A stretch of DNA of 64,000 bases from Embiotoca jacksoni (taxonomy: Eukaryota; Chordata; Actinopteri; Embiotocidae): contig JAKOON010000005.1 of the NCBI GenBank assembly GCA_022577435.1, positions 15,966,724-16,030,723 of the forward strand. The letters run 5' to 3'. Shown one piece after another: positions 41,268 to 48,500 of the stretch. The position numbers and the translations under genes are program-made. Within the stretch, counting starts at the first letter, position 1. Every line of letters begins with the position of its first letter. The notes beneath the pieces were generated by a model, which was not told where the DNA came from, did no database searches, and was given only the letters and a program-made list of their open reading frames with translations.

Positions 41268-42305
41268 CTCTTCTCTGTGTTTTGGTCTCTCCTGTAAACT
41301 GTCTCACTCTCTGTGTACTGTGCTCCCCTCCTCCTCTTTTATTCTCTTTTTTCCCCATCTCTCATCTCTCAGCTTCCTTCCTCTTTCACTCGTCCACTCC
41401 AACGTCAGCCTCGAGCTCCTTCCTCTAGACACCTCTAAGCGCTCCATCAAAGACAACGACTGAGCGTGCATCTCTCCTCTTCTTCTTTCTATCTCTCTGC
41501 CTTTCTCTCTCCTGAGAATGGCTGATTACTGTTCGCTCCATGGGCTAAGTGGGGCACATAGAAGGCTCAGCTGGAGAGAGAGAGACTGAGGATGAGCGGA
41601 GGAGAGGATCCTGTCCCCCCCCCCCATAGGCATGTCCACGTGCACTGGCAACACTGACAACAATGCAGAGCGCACAAACACACTCGCAGCCAACCCGAAG
41701 CGGCGCACTGGTCCACATGTCATTTATTTGTAGGGCAGACAGGCTCAGTTCTACACAGAGGTAGAACAACAATCAAATAAATGGATACAGTATGTATACA
41801 CAGGATGTGTGAAAGAAAGCGATGTGCACAAAAGCACACACTCATTTATAGGTTGTGGGAGAAACATGCTGAGATAAACAGGAATAATAGGGCAGATCTG
41901 ATTTCCAGTCTGCAGCGGGCTGTGATAGCTGAAAGCCTCAACTCTCTGTCACCTCTTTGGCCTGCAAGAGGCAAAAGGACACGAGGTGTCAAGCTACTGG
42001 ACTCATTGAGAAAGATTTAAAATCTCCGAGCAGGTGGGGATGTAACGTTGCATTCAAGGACACACATTAGCAACCACAGGAGCAGGAAGGCCATTTAATA
42101 CAACACTGCTGCCTGGTCTTCTGGCGACTGCTTTTTGTTAATTTTCACACTCCAGCTTTTATGACAATTCATTTATTGTAATTTTTTACTCATCAGTAAA
42201 ACTAACACTGATTAACTGTCAGAGAGCAACAAATATTCATTGCAGGGTAAAATCTTAAAAGGTTACTCAGGTTCCAGGCAGGGCTGCAGAAGGGAGCAAC
42301 AGGCA

Positions 42306-42365
<60 letters not shown>

Positions 42366-42657
42366 CAGGAAATGTAAGATGTAGCAGGTGTAGCATTTGC
42401 TATAAGATTAATATCAACAGCTGATTATTTTATATACATGTATCCCCTCCTGCACTCCCCTGCTCCTCTCCACTCCTCTTTATTCTGTGCTGGTACCCTC
42501 GGTGGGGGTGGAGTCCCAGAGAGACCAATCAGGGCTCCTGCTGGGATACAATTTATGAACAGAACACACACAGAAAAAGAGAGAAACATGGGTTTTCTCT
42601 CATTAGGTGATGTGCTGGTGTGCTATGAAGCACTGGTGCCAAGCAGCAGGAGGGGGT

Positions 42658-42719
<62 letters not shown>

Positions 42720-43927
42720 TTTGGGTATGGCCGTGTGCACGTGTGTCTCATCTAGCACAGGAACATCAGAGGCCTGGAGATCCCGTGAGAGTTCCCAGAT
42801 CCCGTGCAGTAATTAATAAAGAAACCAGCAGTACCGTGGACAGCGACTACTCGAGGTGTCTCATTTTTACACGTGAGACTGCTCTTGTCTTGAACTGACA
42901 CTGGCCGCTGTGCTGAGGATGTTTCTTGCACACACATATACACACGCGCGCGTGCACGCACGCACACACATGTATAGGCCTCCAGCTGTTTGTTATGTAA
43001 TGATTCAGTGATCGTGATCCAGTTTCTCATTTAAATAATCCACCTCTTCCTCTTCTGACAGTCCTTAGCCGACACACACTGCTGAAAATTGGAAATTTGC
43101 AGTGGCTTTCTTCATTAATTAAACGCCTCTCAATCTGCGGGACACACACGCGCTCGTGCTCGCTTCTAATTACACAGTTGAAGATGGATGCTGCATAAAT
43201 ATTATGAAGGGTTCAAACCGGACTGTCCAAGGAAGGTAATTTATTTAGCCTATTGGTTGATACTGCAGAAAAATTCGGGGCCACAAGAGGTTTTAAAAAT
43301 GTATAAATAGTACTTCTTAAAAACGACTATATATATTCCCCATTGTACTATTTTAGGTCACAAACATTCAAACAATCATAGGCCATAAACTACTCACTCG
43401 GATTTCCTCGCGAGGGCCAGGGATCGGCAAAGGGTTGTTGGGGTCATCGGAACCAAAGAGCGGCAGCTGGCGCAACTTCCACCGTTTTCTGACTCACTTT
43501 CAACCGGGGAAATCGTGGACGGGTCCGCTGGGACCAGCTGCATGTCCCCCGGGTCCATAGCTGGGGGAGGCGAGGGCTGGACGACCCCCGGAGCTACCTC
43601 GACCTGTGCTGGTGCAGCCGCATGGTCTGTCGGAGACCCCCCACTGTGCTGGGGGTCCTGCGGGTGGTGGTGATGATGCAGGCAGCTGGGGTCGGGGTGA
43701 GGGTGAGGATGATGGTGAAGGTGGTGAAGGTAGGGAAGCTGCTGTTGTACCCTGACGTCCTGCAAGTGCCTGTTCTCGCCGATGAGCTCGTCCACCCGCC
43801 GGTCCAGCTCCTCTATCCGTGAGCGCTGGGTCTGGATGAGACTCTGCTGGTTCTGGACGATGGTGGTGAGCTCCCGCAGGTACAGAATCGCCTGCACCGG
43901 GTTTTCTAGCAGGCTGGCGCTCATCAT
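16214..43927 (-). CDS. iqsec3: iqsec3: IQ motif and Sec7 domain Arf-GEF (BRAG3/SynArfGEF), complete
   Basis: Guanine-nucleotide exchange factor for Arf GTPases, in mammals concentrated at inhibitory postsynapses with gephyrin. Minus-strand coding exons in order: 43927-43398, 38774-38700, 34497-34380, 33421-33020, 32055-31361, 30649-30488, 28167-28045, 22569-22403, 20866-20727, 20553-20422, 20292-20193, 18803-18645, 17697-17651, 16633-16214. The sum is 3270 nt, 1089 residues plus TGA; the human protein has about 1180. Order: N-terminal coiled coil with LLENPVQAILYLREL, His- and Pro-rich linker, IQ motif, Ser/Pro-rich region, Sec7, PH, Pro-rich tail with a PDZ-type end. The paralogue call rests on VEVSIHNRLQT, CQQIVKVIV and PPPPPPYNHPHQFCPP, which I remember from human IQSEC3 and not from IQSEC1/2. 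Translation can start at either of two adjacent ATGs (43927 or 43924). Confidence 0.95.
18000..18142. repeat. Dispersed teleost repeat fragment in iqsec3 intron
   Basis: Contains gtgtcaatcctctcatgtaa, ctctctgcaagaaagcaag and aactattccc. It resembles the reverse complement of the copy at 40234-40380 (the 'aaaggaatagtttgacattttgg' family). Ends are approximate. Confidence 0.5.
18645..20553 (-). CDS. iqsec3: iqsec3 PH-domain exons
   Basis: Exons 20553-20422, 20292-20193 and 18803-18645 encode the PH domain that follows Sec7 (about residues 805-934): ILAVPHRRLVCCCRLFEV, QREVFLFNDLLL, ILKLCPKKKSS, GLLGMQFHLF, then SEKKQLVSFCSPSGEELRKF and a C-terminal helix. In the family this domain binds phosphoinositides and positions the GEF at membranes. 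Confidence 0.94.
20727..30649 (-). CDS. iqsec3: iqsec3 Sec7 catalytic domain exons
   Basis: Four exons (30649-30488, 28167-28045, 22569-22403, 20866-20727) carry most of the Sec7 domain, about residues 608-804. Landmarks are GFVPDTAIGVAHFLLQRKGL, MIGEFLGN, the glutamic-finger region RVQGEAQKVERLIEAF (catalytic E about residue 690), the hydrophobic-groove helix FHNPDTIFILAFAVVLLNTD, and FIRNLRGVDDGADIP. All residues known to be needed for Arf exchange look intact. The donor of the 22403 exon is gttagt, weaker than its neighbours. Confidence 0.95.
25322..26230 (+). mobile_element. Decayed Tc1/mariner-type transposon
   Basis: Terminal inverted repeats are recognisable: tactgtacaacaaaactgag followed by tacaccc on the left, and the inverted form (gtactcacgttttgctgcat...) on the right, flanked by TA. 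Inside, plus-strand fragments still read as Tc1-family transposase: FFGQIKQKS, HDN before SKLAAT, then LNPTEHLWSLLK in another frame. At about 0.9 kb it is deleted relative to full-length Tc1-like elements (about 1.6 kb), and frameshifts and stops make it dead. Confidence 0.8.
26275..26640. repeat. Dispersed teleost repeat, minus orientation
   Basis: Shows the ordered phrases ggtttatacccaaatacctgc, aaactaagatgataaacgtgg and gagctcaaagcagcatggct, which I recognise from a very abundant fish repeat family. It appears to be an opposite-orientation relative of the copy at 32520-33008. Confidence 0.6.
28430..28501. repeat. (CA)n microsatellite
   Basis: Pure CA run of about 36 units in the iqsec3 intron upstream of the exon at 28167-28045. 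Confidence 0.98.
28907..29019. repeat. (TG)n followed by (TGCG)n compound tandem repeat
   Basis: TG run to about 28962, then a TGCG tetranucleotide array (about 12 units, 28964-29014) and a short TG tail. It probably grew from the TG run by TG-to-CG interruption and expansion. Confidence 0.95.
29213..29330 (+). other. Orphan coding-like segment on the plus strand inside iqsec3 intron
   Basis: A 39-codon open frame preceded by an acceptor-like ttgcattcgtag and followed by a good donor (AGAAG|gtaggt). Codon third positions are strongly G/C-rich in AT-rich surroundings. The protein reads FDTLNELGVYIKMPGKIPKQ and ends ITQQWLVCQR. Minus-strand frames are closed. I do not recognise the family. It may be an exon of an antisense or nested gene, a fragment of a mobile element or a decayed retrocopy. 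Confidence 0.4.
30345..30439. repeat. (GT)n microsatellite near iqsec3 Sec7 exon donor
   Basis: About 47 GT units, lying 49 bases past the donor of the minus-strand exon 30649-30488, where the transcript would carry (CA)n. Confidence 0.98.
31361..32055 (-). CDS. iqsec3: iqsec3 Ser/Thr-rich exon leading into Sec7
   Basis: A 695-base exon encoding residues 376-607. It begins LHSLAQSIDDALRGWSLSE, contains an STSTSTSTSTSIST run and a Gly-rich loop, and ends in RKRLYRIGLNLFN, the start of the catalytic Sec7 domain. The linker is low in complexity and probably disordered. The last codon is split GT|G across the next junction. Confidence 0.93.
32520..33008. repeat. Dispersed teleost repeat abutting an iqsec3 exon
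   Basis: Phrases in order: aatgtcattaggtttgcaga, gtttggtcataaaccaaagt, attcatcctgaagagaat, acaaaatttcatgacaatca and gttgttgagatatttcagtc. These mark one of the commonest interspersed repeats of teleost genomes. The right end lies about a dozen bases from the exon edge at 33020. Confidence 0.65.
33020..33421 (-). CDS. iqsec3: iqsec3 IQ-motif exon
   Basis: A 134-residue exon, in phase at both ends. It starts IDELEQKYGGHLIARRAARR and runs into the calmodulin-binding IQ motif (RIQTAFRQYQLSKNFQKIR). The remainder is Arg/Ser- and Pro-rich with repeated P-P-P and PTPSPTPGPAP runs. The preceding small exon (34497-34380) supplies SEYEISLENKNKQ. Confidence 0.93.
34835..35085. repeat. Dispersed teleost repeat in iqsec3 intron
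   Basis: Contains gtagagctgtaacc, gatacaaaacagagaaaatt, agcaaatcctcagttctgag and aaccaatcgattctatt, matching my memory of a common fish repeat family. It is diverged and its ends are approximate. Confidence 0.5.
35266..35509. mobile_element. Small non-autonomous hAT-like element (244 bp)
   Basis: Begins CAGAGGTTCCCAAAG and ends in the inverted match cgttggcagccactg (11 of 15 bases pair). The flanking 8-mers aactgatc and aactattc agree at 6 of 8, a good fit to an old hAT target-site duplication. No coding capacity. Confidence 0.65.
36711..36803. repeat. (GT)n microsatellite
   Basis: Pure GT run of about 46 units in the iqsec3 intron 34498-38699. Confidence 0.98.
37325..37420. repeat. (CT)n microsatellite
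   Basis: Long CT run with few interruptions in an iqsec3 intron. On the transcribed minus strand it reads GA. Confidence 0.97.
40234..40380. repeat. Dispersed teleost repeat in iqsec3 intron
   Basis: Starts taaaggaatagtttgacatt, then ttgagagttagaggag and gaagctacaaccagcaaccg, ending with the ataaagactgaaac phrase. I recognise this order from a very abundant fish repeat. Family name not known to me. Confidence 0.6.
41223..41264. repeat. A42 homopolymer
   Basis: Uninterrupted run of 42 A on the plus strand (T on the iqsec3 transcript). No SINE or retrocopy body is recognisable beside it, so it may be a plain homopolymer. Its length is also easily miscounted by sequencing. Confidence 0.9.
42310..42718. 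repeat. (CA)n at 42310-42363 and (GT)n at 42659-42718
   Basis: Two dinucleotide runs of opposite sense about 295 bases apart in the first iqsec3 intron. Together they could pair as an inverted repeat in the transcript. Confidence 0.9.
43398..43927 (-). CDS. iqsec3: iqsec3 first coding exon: coiled coil and His/Pro-rich N-terminus
   Basis: Encodes 176 residues. Residues 5-60 contain the conserved SLLENPVQAILYLREL stretch and a heptad-rich coiled coil (QNQQSLIQTQRSRIEELDRR) that in the family drives self-association. A histidine/proline-rich run follows (about residues 68-98, including LHHLHHHPHPHP), then an acidic Ser/Pro segment. The exon ends in phase 2 at a gtgagt donor. The stretch is GC-rich and CpG-rich compared with its surroundings, as usual near a promoter. 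Confidence 0.93.
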
Positions 43928-44290
43928 AGGCTACCCAAGGCAAGAAGAGGGAAGAAAAAGAGAGAGAAAAAAAAAGAAGCTGGACTGACGGATGGAGGAC
44001 ACAAGAGATGCAAAATATCCGTGCGGATGAGAAGGTGGGATGTCCTTCCGCTCTCCTCTCCTTGATACTGCTCGGTTGTGGATGAGGCTGCACCGACCGA
44101 GCTCTCTACTTCTCCGGTCGTTTCCCTCCCTCCCTCCCTCCCTCACTTTCTCTCTCTCTCTCTCTCTCTCTCCCTCCCACTGCGCTGAGTGGTGCTGATG
44201 AGAGGAGCCAGATCCAGATGTGACAGGAGGGAGGATGGGAGGGAAGGGAGGGGAGGCGCTGCAGGACGGATGCGTCATTACGCACAGACA
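43928..44290 (-). other. iqsec3: iqsec3 5' UTR and proximal promoter
   Basis: Upstream of the ATG on the minus strand there is a long pyrimidine tract ending ccttgggtag at 43931, which looks like a splice acceptor, so the 5' UTR may be spliced. Further up are (CCCT)n/(CT)n repeats at about 44125-44173. The transcription start is not determined; the upper limit is a guess. Confidence 0.45.
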
Positions 44291-44894
44291 CGAGAAAAGG
44301 ACAGAGCAAGCACGCACCCTATAGATAGCCTTCAAGGAGTTGTTGCTGTGTAGTTTGAGTTGCTCAGTATCTGAATCATCTTATGTGACTGTGTTACCAC
44401 TTATAGGCCTACAAATATTGCAATATTAGCTAAGCTACATGTAGCCCTTCATTGAAAATAGGCTACCAATAGACTAATAGGCCTATCACGCGAATCAGAT
44501 GGAGCTACTCAGTTGTTATCGGCGGTAACTGACAAATTACGTCTAGGCTACAATTTCATTGTAGACACATACGCAGTCGAATAAAATAAGATACCCAACG
44601 AACACATGTATTATTGTGGTACGATTTGGTTTTAAGGTTGTTTTCCCGATCCTTACAACTAACGTTAACTAACACTTCAGTCATTCCGGTTCAAGGCGCG
44701 TTCAGGCAGAGAGCAGACATTTCCGAAATAACTTGAAGGCAACACTGTCGTTTCTTTACGGTCACGTGCCACATGGATGCGGAAGTACGGCGGAAGTTTT
44801 GTTTTGCTAAACAATTAGCTGTGTAGCGGTCACCAGGCGGACCTCTTCCTTTTTGATATATCTTTGAATGACGGTTTACAAGTAAACAACACTC
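44291..44894. promoter_or_regulatory. Divergent iqsec3/washc1 promoter region
   Basis: 968 bases separate the two start codons. Nearest washc1 there is a CACGTG E-box (44763-44768, as GTCACGTGCC) and two tandem ETS-type sites GCGGAAGT at 44779-44786 and 44790-44797. Paired ETS sites close to a start are typical of TATA-less housekeeping promoters and fit washc1. No TATA box was seen at a sensible place. Confidence 0.55.
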
Positions 44895-45514
44895 ATGGTC
44901 AGGTAAGACTGTCATTTCCAGAATAACATGTCATAAAACGGGTATGTTTTCTGCTCACGGATATTCTCTGTGTAAGCAAAATCAGGCTTTTTTTTTATTT
45001 CAACGGGGAGTTATTGCGTTTTGTTTGTGTTACTGGTAAATAGCTCGAGTGTGGGTTTATCTGCCGTAAACTGTTAATTTGAGCAAATTACAAGGACGGG
45101 GTTCAACTTCAGCTGATTCACACAGTGAAACCGAAAAGACTTCACTTTGCATCACAGTTATAAGGTATGCATGTTCCAGCGGCGTCACGTGAGAGTCAGA
45201 CGAGGTCGAGAGCGTCAGCATGTCGCATTAAAAACGTCAGATCGGTTTGATTTCTTGAGTTGATATTGTTATGCGACGCGCACTGACCCACGTTGAAGAT
45301 CAAGATCAGAGTTGGTCTTTGCGACATCCAGCTTCGGTCTCGATTCAAGCGTTGTTGTGCTGCTGTTTTGCAGGATGACCCAGAAACACTGCCTGGAGGG
45401 CCAGGTGTACTCGGTGCCTCTCATCCAGCCAGACCTGAGGAGAGAGGAGGCTGTTCATCAGATAGCAGATGCGTTACTGTACTTGGAGACCATTTCTACA
45501 GACATTTTCAGAAG
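44895..45514 (+). CDS. washc1: washc1 first two coding exons and GC-AG intron donor
   Basis: Exon 1 (5' UTR plus 8 coding bases) ends at 44902 with the donor cag|gtaaga. Exon 2 (45374-45514) carries CLEGQVYSVPLIQPDLRREE and ends AGAAG|GCAAGT, a GC donor that otherwise matches consensus perfectly. Joining to 47193 gives FRR-VSESVEK in frame, and no GT donor nearby does. A (CA)n run (45528-45566) starts 12 bases past this donor. Confidence 0.85.
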
Positions 45515-45523
45515 GCAAGTGAA

Positions 45524-45571
<48 letters not shown>

Positions 45572-48500
45572 TCACTCACTCTGAAGCTACAAAGATAACT
45601 TTTGCTCCTGGAACACTTGTGCAGAGTTTGCCACTGGTGGATTTGCTTAAAAAAAAAAGTTTCATACAAGAAAATATCAATCGATAGTCTGGTTTCTCAA
45701 AGTTTGGATTTAGATTGTAAAGTGATTCATTTTGGGCTCTGGTAACTTTTGATAGATACAACATTTGTGTTTATTTTTTTACCTTTTGGCAAGTGCAAAC
45801 ATATTGATCTGTACGGTAATAATAAAATTAATAGTAGAAGCATAGCTGTTTTAACAAATCTTTTTTTAATCTTCCTATTCTCTTTACTGTATAGCCTGTT
45901 CAGGGAGGCAGTGTGGCATAGGTATGGAGGAAACATGCAATACAGCAGAGTGCCGTGATATTTTGTAAAGCAACATTCGATACACGGGCTCCAAGCAATG
46001 ATGTTTTTTTTACTATTTAAACAAATTTATCGAGGTGCATGCAACATTTGTGGCAGGTTTTTATGATCGTGTTTGTCAGTCTGTCTGCTTGACAGAGCAG
46101 ATATAGACAAAGGGGAACATCATTTGCAGTTGAAAAAAGGTAATAAATTGCAATATATTGCAATGTATGTTATCACAAAGCTCAACTTATCGCAAAATGT
46201 GGAACATGTAAATATTGTTGTATTGTTGGGCCTCTGGTGACTCCCACATTGAGATTGTGAGACATATTGAGCAGGTCTCAAGTCTGTCACTGGGCATTTC
46301 CAGTTCGTTTTCAAGTCTTCTCATTAAATTTTCACTTATCAAATATCCAAAACAGGAAATGTTTTAAAACAATAGAGAAAGGGTATTGTTTTTACTACAA
46401 GGTTGTGGGTTGTTCACTTGTATTGTTTGCATTAGCTTAGTCAAATAAGGCCAGTTAGCAAAAACTTTTTGATCACAACAGCAGCAATCAAAAAGGTATT
46501 AATAATCCACCAAACTGATTTGTTGCTGATGTCTCAGCATCTGTTGCAAGGATGCTGTCATGGTGCAAAAAAACGTTGTCATATTTAATGGATCACAGTT
46601 AACAAACAACAGCTGTTTTAGGAGAGATGGTTCTGTTAGACACCCTGAACATGGAAGAACATCCATTTAAAGTGTCTGAATGCAACTGGATTTATTTTGT
46701 GCTCTTTATTTTTTATTTTTGTTGTTGGTTTTTTTGCTTTCTGGTGCGCAGATTTGTTCTTTTATCTCAATTGTTCGCTTTGCACTGTACATTTTTGTAT
46801 GTATTGTACTGTTCTGGTTTTGTTGTTTTGTTGCACTTTATACTTTTGTATATAGGAAACTGATCGTTTGTATTTTTCCTACTGAAAGAAAAAACACGGA
46901 AGTTTCGTGTAACTGCTTGGAAACAGTGACATTTATGGACAGCAGTTTTGTCAAAATTACCTTTGGAAACATAATGTGTTAGTATTGGATGATTGATAAT
47001 TAATTATTGTTAGAATGCTGCTGCCAAAACAGCTGTGTAATACTTGGACATCATATATTAAATGCACAAATCTACAATTACACGGTGCATAGGGTTTCTC
47101 AATTTGCTCCTCCATATTGGATTGTTCTTTATCCCAGACTTATTCATCTGTGTATGTGTGTATGCCTATATTCATGTTGGTGTTGCTTCTAGGGTCTCTG
47201 AGAGTGTCGAGAAGAACCGCCATCAGCTGCAGAGTGTCACTGACCGGATCAGATTAGCTCAGGCCCGTGTTGACAAGATTAAAGGCAGTAAGAAGGCCAC
47301 CAAGGTAACACAGCGCCTTTATTTTGGAAGGCAGATTTCAATGTTTTATGTCTGATAAGTAAAATAGACAAAATAAGGTGAAAACATTTTGTGTATGTTC
47401 ATAGGTTTTCTCTAGTGCCAAGTACCCAGCCCCAGATCGTCTTCGGGACTACTCCTCGATTTTCACTGGGGCTGCAGACCCATCTTCACAAACCCGCCCC
47501 CGACACAGGATACAGAATAAACTGCGACCGTTTGATGAGAAGGCCTTACAGGTGAGATAAACACATTAAAATGCTGAGCAATGACTTGCGTCATGCAATG
47601 TCTCCAGATATGAAACAATAAACAATGTGACATGTTAAAAGCCAGTTTCACAAAGTGCCCTACAACTAATGTCTTGAAGCTCATTAGCCGAAGTACTAGA
47701 GCTGATATAAAGCAGGGGATTGTGTGCTGACTAAAACTAAAACTGCAGGTATAAAACCAGGATAACTACAGACACCATTAATTCCATTTACATGACATTT
47801 ATCTTGCTGCTGGTGTTTTTTTTATGCAGCTCTTGTTGTGGTCACATGAGGACAGAAGCGCTTCGGAATGAAATCTTTACTTCTCATATTTATGCAGACA
47901 GTATGAGACAGACTCTCATGACCCCACCAGCATTTATGCCGTTGTGAGCTGTTCAACTATTTATTACTATCCGGCACTGTGACATATGATTCCCTAGGGA
48001 GGATGAGTAGCGTGGCACCTTGATGATTTATTCTCCAGTCCCCTTATCTGTACTGATGGGAACCACCTCATTGTTTCCAACATCTACTGTCACTGTGGCA
48101 TCCAAGGTGTTGTGGGTATTAGCTGAGCCTGAAGGCAAAGCACTCAATATACATCCAAACCCTCACCAGAAATCCAAAGCTCTAAGTAATGACTGAAAGA
48201 AGAAAATCATTGGGACAGGAAGCCCATGTTAACTTGCCTTGCAAGGGTTTGCCTTTAGAGTCTGAGTGAAGAGCTTAGATATCCAAGGAGCTGGAAGTGC
48301 TCTGCCTCACATTGGCAAGAAGCCAGTTGAGGTAATGGGACTATCTGGTATCTCCTCGATGCCACACTGGAGATGTAATATGTATCCTGTCCTGGCATCA
48401 CCTCAGGATTCACCGGGAAGGGTGGGATGAGGTGTGATGATCCAGTTCTGGATCAGCAGCACAGCATGGATGATGACTCTTTTTATTCTTTTAAGCAAAG

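Larger units (their letters stand above)
38775..43397 (-). other. First iqsec3 intron after the start exon
   Basis: 4.6 kb without a supportable gene. It contains a dispersed repeat (40234-40380), (CA)n at about 40743-40771, (CT)n at about 40895-40948, an A42 tract (41223-41264), (CA)n at 42310-42363 and (GT)n at 42659-42718. Confidence 0.75.

Noticed and set aside
43500..44093. 197-residue minus-strand frame overlapping the iqsec3 start exon
   Set aside because: It is a different frame of the same GC-rich exon, extends through 5' UTR and pyrimidine tract, and lacks conserved motifs; the frame with LLENPVQAILYLREL is the real one.
46627..46982. Hydrophobic open frames resembling a membrane protein
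   Set aside because: T-rich intron sequence of washc1 gives Phe/Leu/Val-rich translations; no signal of coding or splicing.
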